Shown here piece by piece: positions 19,833-29,753 of a stretch of 64,000 bases of DNA; position 1 is the first letter of the stretch, and each line of letters opens with the position of its first letter. The DNA is from Gammaproteobacteria bacterium (lineage in GTDB: Bacteria > Pseudomonadota > Gammaproteobacteria > Xanthomonadales > Wenzhouxiangellaceae). Location of the stretch: positions 124,001-188,000 of the forward strand of contig JAJFKY010000001.1 in NCBI GenBank assembly GCA_021772975.1, written 5' to 3'. The translations under genes and the position numbers were made by a program. The notes under the pieces were generated by a model. It had not been told where the DNA came from, did not search any database, and worked only from the letters and a program-made list of their open reading frames with translations.

Positions 19833-22019
19833 ATGAGCAATGAAACAACCACATCCAATACCACTTTCAAAATTCATCCGGCCATTGGCATTGCACGTCT
19901 CGGTAACAGTGACGAGTTTTATCTGACCCCGGAACAGCCCGGCGCACTGCCGATCGCCTGTGATGCCGATGGTGTCGAGCAGCAGGATAAAAACGGACAG
20001 CCGGTGCGGGTCTCCAGTTTCAAGGAATCCGGCGATTTGTCTAAAGTCAAACGTCAGGCGGCCAGATTCCGTATTTTTGCCTACGACGGTGATGATCAGA
20101 AAACCGGTGAGGAAATCAAAATCGGCGGCAAATACCACTTTGTCGTCACCTCGGCAACCACTGCGCCCACCCCGGTGGAAGGCACGGTCAAGGACATTCA
20201 GTGGACGGTGCATCTGGCCAACAAGAAAAGCACTTGGTACGACTTTATGGAAACCGATGGCATGCATGGTTATTCGGCCTCGCATCCGTTGCGTAATCCG
20301 ACCGTAACCCAGCCGGATTTGCGCCGCCAGATGATTACCGACCCTGGCCCGCAAACCGTTACCTTAAAGTCACCCAGAGCGGCCTTTAGCAAGGGCGAAA
20401 ATCCCGGTTATCCGCAGACCTTTCCACCCGAGGACATCAAGCCCAACCCGATTGATACACTGGGCGAATTGATGGCCAATAAGCAGGGTGATAACCCTCG
20501 CCTGGTGGTACTGGGTGGGCGCGGCAATTCCGGCAGCACCAAGACTCCTGTGATCACCAGTTTCGTTAACAACGACGGTTGGTATGACGATATCTCGGAT
20601 GGCCCGGTCACCGCTAAAATCGCCTACACCTATCCGTTTACCTATACCAATTCGGATGGCAAAAAAGTCACCGAAACCAAAAACGGGGTGATGGAAGTTC
20701 AGGTACCCGCCTGGGTGGTGGTCGGCTATCCGCGCTATGTGCCGCAGATGCTCGATATGATCACGCTGGATGAAGCAATGTACGATGTGTTTGTACGTAA
20801 CTTCCAGTATGCCCCACGGATTTTTGGCGTTGCGCCTTATGACCGTGCCAGCAACACGCCGAAAACCGAGGAGGAAACCGCGCTGTGGCTCAATGACGCC
20901 GGATTTAATCCTGACTATTATCCGAAATTTTATGAAGAAATCTGGCCTATCTTAAGACGTCCGGATTTGTATCAATACACCTACGATTTTGACTTTTTCA
21001 GTGGCGGCGACCCACACAATACCGGCACCGGCGGCAATCTGGATCAGCGGGCATTGTCCACACCACCAAGTGGCGGGCAAGACCCTTATCGTCAGAACCG
21101 TGAATACGTGATTCGCATCATGCGTGAACCATTGCAGACCAATCTGTATTTCAATACCGGCAAAAGCAAAATCAACCCCGACCACAAACCCCGTTTGATG
21201 CCGATGCTGTGCGGCAACAACCCCATTTCCAACACCTCGCCGGACAAATTTCTGATCATGACCCGGACCCAGTTGTTTTTCCTGCGGCAATGGGCGGTGG
21301 GCAAGTTTGTCAATGAGTGCTCGGAATGGGACGAAAGCGATCCCAATTGCACCAACCCATGGTCTGAGCCGCCCACCACCGGCGAAGGCATTGATCGCGG
21401 TGTATTGAGCAATCTGCTCGGCGGTGCTTTTTGCCCAGGTGGCGAGTTCAGCTGGATTATTATCAATCCCGGCATTTACAGCGCGCCCTATCGAATCAAG
21501 CACACCACTTATCAGGCCGGTGCTTTGAGCCTGCCCAAACCCATTGCTGATATCGATGGCAGCCCCGCGCCGAATATTGCCGCGGGCATGGAGCCGGGCG
21601 ATCTGACCAAGTACATCGGCATTCCCTGGCAGGCGGATTTTCACGAATGCACCACACAGAATATTGATGTGACCTATGACAACTGGAACAGTATCTATCT
21701 GTCGTCCACCGGTGACCCGGCCGAACAGCAGATTGCCTATGACATTCCCTGGTGGCCGGCGCATCGTCCCATCATTATTCAGACCGAACAGGGTCAACAG
21801 GTATTCTGGGCATCGGGCATTCCCGATAACTATGCAGGTGATCTGGAAATGGTCCAGCAGTGGAATAATCTGGGCTTTCTGATTGAACCTGTTGATCCGG
21901 CTTCCGGCTTACCGGCCTTCTACCAGATCGAAAGAAACAACGCCGCACTGGGACCACCGACCGCATCCGGACAACGGACCCTGGGCCGATCCAAACGGAG
22001 TACCCGCTATGACCGATAA
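19833..22019 (+). CDS. LodA/GoxA-like CTQ-dependent amino-acid oxidase
   Basis: FKIHPAIGIARLGNSDEFYLTPE N-terminus; GGAFCPGGE Cys and IGIPWQADFHEC Trp separated by 65 residues, same spacing as the CTQ-forming Cys516/Trp581 of Marinomonas LodA (from memory); lodB-like gene downstream. Confidence 0.9.
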   Translation: MSNETTTSNTTFKIHPAIGIARLGNSDEFYLTPEQPGALPIACDADGVEQQDKNGQPVRVSSFKESGDLSKVKRQAARFRIFAYDGDDQKTGEEIKIGGKYHFVVTSATTAPTPVEGTVKDIQWTVHLANKKSTWYDFMETDGMHGYSASHPLRNPTVTQPDLRRQMITDPGPQTVTLKSPRAAFSKGENPGYPQTFPPEDIKPNPIDTLGELMANKQGDNPRLVVLGGRGNSGSTKTPVITSFVNNDGWYDDISDGPVTAKIAYTYPFTYTNSDGKKVTETKNGVMEVQVPAWVVVGYPRYVPQMLDMITLDEAMYDVFVRNFQYAPRIFGVAPYDRASNTPKTEEETALWLNDAGFNPDYYPKFYEEIWPILRRPDLYQYTYDFDFFSGGDPHNTGTGGNLDQRALSTPPSGGQDPYRQNREYVIRIMREPLQTNLYFNTGKSKINPDHKPRLMPMLCGNNPISNTSPDKFLIMTRTQLFFLRQWAVGKFVNECSEWDESDPNCTNPWSEPPTTGEGIDRGVLSNLLGGAFCPGGEFSWIIINPGIYSAPYRIKHTTYQAGALSLPKPIADIDGSPAPNIAAGMEPGDLTKYIGIPWQADFHECTTQNIDVTYDNWNSIYLSSTGDPAEQQIAYDIPWWPAHRPIIIQTEQGQQVFWASGIPDNYAGDLEMVQQWNNLGFLIEPVDPASGLPAFYQIERNNAALGPPTASGQRTLGRSKRSTRYDR

Positions 22020-22467
22020 TTCAAATAGCAATCAAAACGGCGGTGTGCCGGACATTCTGGTCGGCACCTGGACCTATCGCAGTTTTATCAACGATCCGAA
22101 TCTCAGTGCTGATTTTGACTCACTGGAATTCGGCCGCGGCAATATTCAGATATACCCGGCTGCCATGCAGGTTTTTGACGGCCGGATTTACGGGCCGGGC
22201 TGGCAACTCGAATTGCGCGGGGCCATCAGTTATGGCAATCCGTTTAATGTCCGTTTTCAGGGCAAGGGTGTGGTCGGTGGCGCGGAATGGATTTACGACT
22301 ACCGCGGCTATCTGGTTCCCGATTGGGTTAATGGTGTGGCGCAACGCCCTGCGATTGTCGGCTCTATTGTGCGCAGCATTCCACATCCGACCGGGCCGAA
22401 TGACAAGTCCACCGCCCCGGCGGGCGTGGTGGCGTCATGGATCGCCGTCAAGCAGGACGCCATGTAG
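22009..22467 (+). CDS. Uncharacterised 152 aa protein between lodA-like and lodB-like genes
   Basis: ATG at 22009 overlaps lodA-like stop (CTATGACCGATAA). MTDNSNSNQNGGVPDILVGTWTYRSFINDP... beta-rich. Confidence 0.75.
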   Translation: MTDNSNSNQNGGVPDILVGTWTYRSFINDPNLSADFDSLEFGRGNIQIYPAAMQVFDGRIYGPGWQLELRGAISYGNPFNVRFQGKGVVGGAEWIYDYRGYLVPDWVNGVAQRPAIVGSIVRSIPHPTGPNDKSTAPAGVVASWIAVKQDAM

Positions 22468-22504
22468 CTATTGCCCTGATTGATGAACAGCATGATTCAC
22501 CACT

Positions 22505-23671
22505 ATGTCCGTTAAAACCTTTGACGTCATCATTGTCGGTGGCGGTGTCGCCGGGTGCGCAGCCGGCATTGCCTTGAAACGGCTAATGCCAGAACTGACT
22601 GTCTGCATGCTGGAGCGTGACAGCCCGGCGAACGCGGACGACGACACCTACACCAGCACCATCCGGCCACGCATCGGTGAGACATTACCGCCTCAAGTCA
22701 GTATTCCGATGCAGCAACTGGGAATCTGGGCGCCATTCCGACGTGCTGGCTGGCTAAAATCCGCCGGAACTCAGGCTGCCTGGGGCGCGGCCCAGCCGCA
22801 TGTCAACGAGTATATTTATTCTCCCTATGGTAACGGCTGGCATCTGGATCGCCGGCAGTTCGACGCCCTGCTGCTGATGCTTGCCCGACAGCAAGGCGTG
22901 CTGTTGTATGAGCATTCACAGCTGCTCGAAATCGGCCGACAGTCACAACACTGGCGGCTGCAGCTGCGCACCACTGCAGCTGCGCGGGGCATGCCCGAAC
23001 TGAACACAATGACCGCCAGGTTCGTGGTGGATGCCAGCGGCCGTGGCGCCCGTGTAGCTCAACGCCTCGGCATCCATAAGCAGGTTTTTGACAGCCTGGT
23101 CGGCAGTTATCGCTTCTATGCAGCGGCGGACAGCCATCAGGCGGGAAATCACCTATCAGATTCCAGCACCATGATTGAAAGCGTCGCTGATGGCTGGTGG
23201 TATTGCGCAGGCCTGCCGGACAACACTCGGGTCAGCGCGTTGATGACCGATGCCGACCTGGCCCGCGCAAACCAGTATGCTCACAGCGCGGCATTTGATC
23301 AGGCACTGGCGGCCACCCACTTGATCTCAGCCCGGCTCGCCGGCTTGAGCGCAAGCACCGCACCGATCATCACCGCCGCGCATACCCAATGCCTGGAACA
23401 ACTGGCTGGCAACGGCTGGCTGGCAACGGGTGATGCGGCATTTACTTATGACCCATTATCTTCACTGGGCATTTTCAAGGCGCTGCGCATGGCTCTGCTG
23501 GCGTCCTATGCCGTTAAGGATTATTTCAACGGCAAAGATCGTGAACTGGCGAAATATAACCATCTGGGCAAGGCCGAATTTACCCACTATCTGGATAAAC
23601 GCCGTGAATATTACCACCAGGAAACACGCTATACTCAAAACCCATTCTGGCAGAGGCGGCTGGCGGCATAA
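22505..23671 (+). CDS. LodB-like FAD-dependent oxidoreductase (tryptophan-halogenase-fold)
   Basis: FDVIIVGGGVAGCAAGIALKR Rossmann motif, RPRIGETLPPQV, GWHLDRRQFDALLL, WLATGDAAFTYDPLSSLGI; follows lodA-like gene. Confidence 0.88.
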   Translation: MSVKTFDVIIVGGGVAGCAAGIALKRLMPELTVCMLERDSPANADDDTYTSTIRPRIGETLPPQVSIPMQQLGIWAPFRRAGWLKSAGTQAAWGAAQPHVNEYIYSPYGNGWHLDRRQFDALLLMLARQQGVLLYEHSQLLEIGRQSQHWRLQLRTTAAARGMPELNTMTARFVVDASGRGARVAQRLGIHKQVFDSLVGSYRFYAAADSHQAGNHLSDSSTMIESVADGWWYCAGLPDNTRVSALMTDADLARANQYAHSAAFDQALAATHLISARLAGLSASTAPIITAAHTQCLEQLAGNGWLATGDAAFTYDPLSSLGIFKALRMALLASYAVKDYFNGKDRELAKYNHLGKAEFTHYLDKRREYYHQETRYTQNPFWQRRLAA

Positions 23672-24387
23672 TGAGCACCACCAATAAGGACATTGTGGTC
23701 GGGTTCCCGTTATATAACGACGCTACTCTGCTGGATTTCGCGGGCGCCACCCAGGTGTTTGCTTTCTCCGGCGGCTTCAAACCCATCTGGTTGGCAAAAA
23801 CCCTGGCACCCGTGATGACTTCAGAAGGCGTGACGGTTAATCCCGGTTACACTTTCAGCCAACATCCGCGTATTGACCTGCTGTTTGTACCCGGCGGTGA
23901 TGGCGAAGGGGTGGCGGCGAGCATGCTGGATAAAGATTTTCAGCGCTTTGTTAAAAAGGCCGCAAACACGGCTGAATGGAGCGGTTCGGTATGCACCGGG
24001 GCATTTATTATTGCCGCGGCCGGGCTGCTGGATGGCTGTCAGGCGACCACTTACTGGAGTGTATTGAATGTTCTGGATGAATTTCCGGATATCAAGGTCA
24101 ATACCAGAGACTATCCACGCTATATCATCCAACCTAAACACAAACGCTTCAGTGGCGGCGGCGTATCGTCGTCCATTGACCTGGCCCTGCAACTGGTCAA
24201 AGTCATTAACAGTAAAAACGCTGCGGAGATGGCCGACTTATCCATTCAATACGCGCCTGACCCACCGGTACATTCCGGTGATCCGAGTCAGGCAAACAAC
24301 CCGGCACTGGTGGCCAAGGTTCGGAAAAACCAGCAAGACGATTTTATTCAACCCATCATCGATGCCACCTGTCAGGTACTCAACTGA
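23671..24387 (+). CDS. DJ-1/PfpI family protein (isonitrile hydratase-like)
   Basis: IVVGFPLYNDATLLDFAGATQVF, LLFVPGGDGEG, nucleophile-elbow SVCTGAFIIAAAGLLDGCQATTYW; start overlaps previous stop (TAATG). Confidence 0.85.
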   Translation: MSTTNKDIVVGFPLYNDATLLDFAGATQVFAFSGGFKPIWLAKTLAPVMTSEGVTVNPGYTFSQHPRIDLLFVPGGDGEGVAASMLDKDFQRFVKKAANTAEWSGSVCTGAFIIAAAGLLDGCQATTYWSVLNVLDEFPDIKVNTRDYPRYIIQPKHKRFSGGGVSSSIDLALQLVKVINSKNAAEMADLSIQYAPDPPVHSGDPSQANNPALVAKVRKNQQDDFIQPIIDATCQVLN

Positions 24388-24442
24388 CCGGACTGGATAA
24401 TACCGACAACAATTAGAAAATGAATATCATTGGGAGTTTGAT

Positions 24443-27400
24443 ATGTACAAGATGACAGCTCATTGGATTGCCGCTCTGATACTGACACTGGCGATAGCAC
24501 CGGTGCTTCACTGCGCCACCCTGGTTGCCGCCAATACCGGCAAAGGCGTCACTGACCGAACCATCAGGGTGAATATGGTGGTAATCGACCAGACGATCAA
24601 AAACAATCGCCTGGGCGCGGAAATCCCGAATGGCCAGATATACGTTCTGGCGCGTGACGTAGTGCCGTTATCAGCGCCTTATGATGAGCATGGCAATGAT
24701 ACTGATCAGACTTATTCATTGGCCGATCTGCAGGCTGGTGAAGTGCGCCTGCGTCAATACAAACGGCCGCGTCCGATTGTGCTGCGCGCCAATGTCGGTG
24801 ATATTCTGGAAATTCATTTCACCAATCTGATGCAGCCCATCAGCAACCCGACTCCCGCGCAGACCGCACTGAACGACGCCGGGGTACAGGTTATGGGGCT
24901 GGACTGGCTGGACGATGCCAACGCCACCCGCGTATCGCCGGGCCAGTCACATATTTATCGCTATGCAGCCACCGGCGAAGGCGTGTATATGATGTTTTCG
25001 CCGAATGGCAATTCAATCCCCACCAGCCAACTCGATGTTGGCCTGTTCGGCGCGGTTAATGTACAGCCGGCCGAAGCTGAATACTACCGCAGCCAGGTCA
25101 CCGAAGACGATATGGAACTGGCGACTTACCGCGTTAATCAACGTTTTTTAAATACCTGGTGGACCAGCACCGACCCTCAGGTCTGTCAGCGTTATCTGGA
25201 TTCGTCGCAAACCGGATTACCGGAAAATGTTGCAGTCCGGCGGCAACCGGTGGACGAGAACAATGGCTTGATCTGCCCCAAACCGGGACCGGATGTGCTG
25301 TGGGAAATGCGGATACCCACCCGCGAATCAGGTAAGACCGCGTTGCTGTCATCGGTGTTAATTACTTCCGAAGGTTATCTGAATACCCAGCAATCTCAAC
25401 CGGTAATTAACTATACAGCGATGTATCCGGGGGATCACCCCCGCTATGGCTCGCCGGTGTTGAATATGCTGGTCAAAAATACCGCTGACGGCAGCTATGA
25501 GCTGGCCCACTCCGACCTGACCGCGATCATTACCGGACCCGGCGCGGGGCGCTTCCCATACTATCTGAACAGCCCCAGTTTCATTGAAAACCCGGCCACC
25601 CCTGATCGCCGCCAACCGTATCGCGAATTTACCATCGCCTACCATATTTCGCCCAATACCCAACAGGCGTTTGAAATGTTCAATCCGCCACACCCGCTGG
25701 CCAATATGCTGGCAGCAGGCAAAGATGGCTTTGCGGTCAATTACGGTATCGCCGGCATTGCCCCGGAAATTGTTGCCAACCGGATTAACGTCGGACCGCA
25801 GGGTATTAATCAAGACGGCGTTGACCTGTTGTTTGAAGAATTTTTCCTCAGCGCCTGGGCCGTAGGTGACCCAGCCGTGCTGGTCGACAATCCGGCCAAC
25901 ACGGGAACCCGTGCGACCAAGGCACTGTATCCCGATGACCCGTCCAACGTTTATCACAGCTATATGCGCGATCACGTCAAGTTCCGGGTGATGAACGCCG
26001 GTTCGGTGGCCCCGCATGTGCATCACCAGCATGCCCATCAATGGCTGCATACGCCCAACAGCGCCGACGGTCATTATCTGGATAGCCAGATGATCAATCC
26101 GGGCTCAACCTACACCCTGGAGATGACCTATAACGGCAGCGGCAACCGCAACCAGACCGTGGGCGATTCCATTTTCCATTGTCATATCTACCCGCATTTC
26201 GCGCAGGGTATGTGGTCCATGTGGCGGGTGCATGATGTGTTTGAGCAAGGCACCGAACTGGATGTAAGCGGTACTCCGGTCAAAGGCGCCCGCGCCCTGC
26301 CCGATGGCGAAATCATCGCCGGCACGCCGGTGCCCGCACTGGTGCCGTTGCCGGGTCTGGCCATGGCGCCCACACCGGCCAAAGCCTATTTGATTGATAA
26401 CGGCCGCCGCGTGGCGGTTGATCCGGTGGGTGAGAAAGCCAACGGTGAACCGATTTATAAAAACCCCGGTTTTCCGTTCTTTATTCCCGGCGTTGCCGGT
26501 CATCGTGCCCCCCATCCACCGCTGGATTTTGCCTGGCAGGAAAACCCGGACAAAACCCCCAGACTGCTGACCAAAGCGGAAGCCAAGAAAATACCTTTCC
26601 GCGAGGCTGGCGATATCGCCTATCTGGATGGCGGCCTGCCGCGTAATGTGGTGCTGGGCGGCACTCTGGAGCGTGAATTTCATACCCGCTGGGACTTCAC
26701 CAAGGAAGTCGGCAAGATGGTCGCGCTGGAATTGCCGGAAACCGGCACCGCCATCGAACAGGCGGCCATGGATGCGCATGCTATCCGCAGCCATGCGTCG
26801 CATCTGCCCAATGGCCTGCCGGGTAATTTTATTCTGAACGGTTTACCGCCTTCACCGGGGGCCCCGTTTGCCGCGCCCGAAGTAGATGATGACGGCAACT
26901 CCACGTTCAACAAGCGCCGTTATAAAGCCGCGGTGGTGCAGACCGACGTGGTATTCAACAAACAGGGTTGGCACTATCCGCAGCAGCGCTTTATCACCCT
27001 GCTGGATGATGTCAAAGACACCATCGCCGGCGAGCGTCCGCCCGAGCCTTTTTTCTTCCGCTCGGAAACCGGCGAAACCGTTGAGTTCTGGCACACCAAC
27101 CTGGTGCCCAATTATTACGAACTGGATGATTTTCAGGTCCGCACGCCCACCGATATCCTCGGCCAGCATATCCATCTGGTGAAGTTCGATGTGACCTCCT
27201 CGGATGGCGCCGGCAATGGTTTTAATTATGAAGACGGCACGTTCAGTCCAGCTGAGGTGCAGGCCCGGATCGAATCGATCAACAAACAGGGCGGCCTGTA
27301 TGTATTTGATCCCAAGTCCCAGTTCAAATCGGTCCAGCAGAGAAAGCTGACACTGTCTGACTATAGAGATGATTACGGCAACAAACTGGGCAATCCACCA

Positions 27401-29746
27401 CCCGGACAAAACTGGGACGGTGCCCAGACCACCATTCAGCGCTTCGGCACTGACCCGCTGCTTAACCATCAGGGCGAGGACCGTACCCTGCGGACGGTGT
27501 TTACGCACGATCATTTCGGCCCCTCCACCCATCAACAGGTGGGTTTATATGGTGCGATGCTGGTGGAGCCTTCCGGCACCAACTGGTTCAATGCCGTCAC
27601 CGGCGAGCAATTCCCGAGTGAGGACCGTGATGACGGTGGTCCAACCAGCTGGCAGGCGCTGATCGAAGGCCACGATTCAGTCGAGAGTTTCCGCGAGTTC
27701 GCGATTGCCATGGGCGATCTGCAACTGGCCTATACCGCCGACAGCCGCTCCCAGCGCGCGGTGCCGGAGACCATCTGGTTCACCACCACTGGTGACGATT
27801 ACGCCAGTGCTTTGAACAACGGCAAGATTCCAGATGCATTGGCGGCTGAGTTCGACGCCCAGGGCGCGCCCCTGCCACCGGGCGCGACCGTCAAGCCCGC
27901 ACAAACGCCTGACCAATGGATTCTGCAACCCAACAGCCACGACACTTTTTTACTGACCCTCAACACCACCAGCCAACTGGATGTCAGAACCGAAACCATC
28001 AGTGCCTCCTGGGCGGATTTCGATGCCTCCATCTGGCCGCCGACCGCGGCACAGATTGCCGATGCACAGGGCAACGTGGAATCCGGCTATGCCCCCTTCC
28101 CGACGATCATTTCCGATCCGGGCGGCGGCGGCAATATCGGTATCTGGGTCAACAACTACCGCAATGAGCCGCTGGATTCGCGCATTCAGGGCAACGGCAG
28201 CGACAGTATCGCCACCGATCCTTCGTTTGCCTTCAGTTCGATTGAGCGCAGCAACCCGGCACTGAATTCTCAACCCACGCCAGGTGCGCCGATTGGCGAT
28301 GACCCGGATGGTTTCAAATATCCCGGCACCCCGCTGCTGCCGGAAGGTGAGGGCGGAGTGCAGGGCACTGATCCCTACACCCCCATGCTGCGCGCTTATG
28401 CCAACGATAACGTGGAAGTTCGCGCCATCGTCGGTGCGGTCGATTCGGTGCATTCATTTGGTATCCAGGGCGTCAACTGGCATGCCGAACCATCCTTCCC
28501 TGACTCAGGTTTCCGGGATGTGCAGGGCATGGGTATTTCCGAGCATTTTGAAATGCTGTTCAAATTGCCACCCGGTGACGGTGAACGCGCCGGATCGGTG
28601 GACAGACTGTATGCGCCATCCACCTCCAGCATGGGCATGACCAAAGGCGCCTGGGGCATCCTGCGGACTTACGATGAGCAGGTTCCCAATCTGGCCAGTT
28701 TATCCAATAACCCGCCGGGCCAGCACAATGTGTCAGGATTCTACGACCTGCCCTCCGGGCAGCAACCGGATAAGACCTTCAATATTACGGTCTCGCTGGC
28801 CAGCGATGGCAAGTCGCTGCAATATGAGGTGGGTGATCAGTTGATGAGTCCACTGGTACTCAGGGCGGCAGCCGGTGACTGGATCAGAGTCAATCTGACC
28901 AATGCATTAACCGCCGCGCAAGCGGCGACCTTGGGCACCCAGTGGGCCGGTGGCAACAGTGCCAATGCATCATCCAATGCTATTCAACCGGGCTCGTATC
29001 ATGCCTCCGCCAATGTCGGCATCAGCCCGCGCCTGATCAGCTACGATGCGAACCAGAGCAGCGGTTTGAACATTGGTTTGAATGGCGTGACCGATCAACA
29101 ATATCAGACGGTTGCACCGGGCCAGACCCAATCGTTTACCTGGTATGCCGGCAATATGTCGCTGGATCACAACAACCAGCGGGTACTGACGCCGGTGGAG
29201 TTTGGCGGGGTCAATCTGATCACTTCGGATCAGATCCTGCAGACCTCTTATGGTCTGTTTGGCGCATTGGTCATTGAACCCGCGGGTTCGCAATGGGCGG
29301 TGTCTGACAATCACAGCCTGACCGCCAGTATTCAGGATGCCGATGGCAACCTTCTGTTTACGGAAATCGTGATCGCCAATAACAATATCAGCGCCACCAA
29401 TAACAACACCATCGCCGCCAGCGCGGTGGCTGGATCCCAGGTACGCTTCCGGGTATTAAACCCTAACAATGGCGCACCGGGCCAGGTCAATGACAGCGCC
29501 AATGTGATCACCATTGAAGGCCATAACTGGCCGGAAGAGCCTTATGTCCTGGACTCCACGGTGATCAGCAATAACCCGATCACCCAAACCATGGGTACCC
29601 AGCAGGTCACCAGCATCGAAAGCTATAACCTGGTGATTGACTCCGCGGGCGGGGTGGCCAAAACCACCGGCGAGTTCGACTTTTACTATTACCCGAACGG
29701 TCCTGGTACAACCAAACTCGGGACCCTGACGGTAACGCCGGAATGA
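24443..29746 (+). CDS. Giant multicopper oxidase (1767 aa; MofA/MnxG-type candidate)
   Basis: Signal peptide; HVHHQHAHQWLH (~res 523), FHCHIYPHFAQGMW (HCHxxxHxxxxM, ~res 577), GQHIHLVKF (~res 907), THDHFGPSTHQQVGLYGAMLV (~res 1021), several cupredoxin-like domains. Confidence 0.88.
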   Translation: MYKMTAHWIAALILTLAIAPVLHCATLVAANTGKGVTDRTIRVNMVVIDQTIKNNRLGAEIPNGQIYVLARDVVPLSAPYDEHGNDTDQTYSLADLQAGEVRLRQYKRPRPIVLRANVGDILEIHFTNLMQPISNPTPAQTALNDAGVQVMGLDWLDDANATRVSPGQSHIYRYAATGEGVYMMFSPNGNSIPTSQLDVGLFGAVNVQPAEAEYYRSQVTEDDMELATYRVNQRFLNTWWTSTDPQVCQRYLDSSQTGLPENVAVRRQPVDENNGLICPKPGPDVLWEMRIPTRESGKTALLSSVLITSEGYLNTQQSQPVINYTAMYPGDHPRYGSPVLNMLVKNTADGSYELAHSDLTAIITGPGAGRFPYYLNSPSFIENPATPDRRQPYREFTIAYHISPNTQQAFEMFNPPHPLANMLAAGKDGFAVNYGIAGIAPEIVANRINVGPQGINQDGVDLLFEEFFLSAWAVGDPAVLVDNPANTGTRATKALYPDDPSNVYHSYMRDHVKFRVMNAGSVAPHVHHQHAHQWLHTPNSADGHYLDSQMINPGSTYTLEMTYNGSGNRNQTVGDSIFHCHIYPHFAQGMWSMWRVHDVFEQGTELDVSGTPVKGARALPDGEIIAGTPVPALVPLPGLAMAPTPAKAYLIDNGRRVAVDPVGEKANGEPIYKNPGFPFFIPGVAGHRAPHPPLDFAWQENPDKTPRLLTKAEAKKIPFREAGDIAYLDGGLPRNVVLGGTLEREFHTRWDFTKEVGKMVALELPETGTAIEQAAMDAHAIRSHASHLPNGLPGNFILNGLPPSPGAPFAAPEVDDDGNSTFNKRRYKAAVVQTDVVFNKQGWHYPQQRFITLLDDVKDTIAGERPPEPFFFRSETGETVEFWHTNLVPNYYELDDFQVRTPTDILGQHIHLVKFDVTSSDGAGNGFNYEDGTFSPAEVQARIESINKQGGLYVFDPKSQFKSVQQRKLTLSDYRDDYGNKLGNPPPGQNWDGAQTTIQRFGTDPLLNHQGEDRTLRTVFTHDHFGPSTHQQVGLYGAMLVEPSGTNWFNAVTGEQFPSEDRDDGGPTSWQALIEGHDSVESFREFAIAMGDLQLAYTADSRSQRAVPETIWFTTTGDDYASALNNGKIPDALAAEFDAQGAPLPPGATVKPAQTPDQWILQPNSHDTFLLTLNTTSQLDVRTETISASWADFDASIWPPTAAQIADAQGNVESGYAPFPTIISDPGGGGNIGIWVNNYRNEPLDSRIQGNGSDSIATDPSFAFSSIERSNPALNSQPTPGAPIGDDPDGFKYPGTPLLPEGEGGVQGTDPYTPMLRAYANDNVEVRAIVGAVDSVHSFGIQGVNWHAEPSFPDSGFRDVQGMGISEHFEMLFKLPPGDGERAGSVDRLYAPSTSSMGMTKGAWGILRTYDEQVPNLASLSNNPPGQHNVSGFYDLPSGQQPDKTFNITVSLASDGKSLQYEVGDQLMSPLVLRAAAGDWIRVNLTNALTAAQAATLGTQWAGGNSANASSNAIQPGSYHASANVGISPRLISYDANQSSGLNIGLNGVTDQQYQTVAPGQTQSFTWYAGNMSLDHNNQRVLTPVEFGGVNLITSDQILQTSYGLFGALVIEPAGSQWAVSDNHSLTASIQDADGNLLFTEIVIANNNISATNNNTIAASAVAGSQVRFRVLNPNNGAPGQVNDSANVITIEGHNWPEEPYVLDSTVISNNPITQTMGTQQVTSIESYNLVIDSAGGVAKTTGEFDFYYYPNGPGTTKLGTLTVTPE

Positions 29747-29753
29747 TCATGGC

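Noticed and set aside
20952-21797. 281 aa minus-strand ORF
   Set aside because: Antisense to the LodA-like gene, which carries conserved cofactor residues.
25358-27535. Three minus-strand ORFs (238, 232, 227 aa)
   Set aside because: Antisense to the multicopper oxidase; arise from codon bias of the high-GC coding strand.
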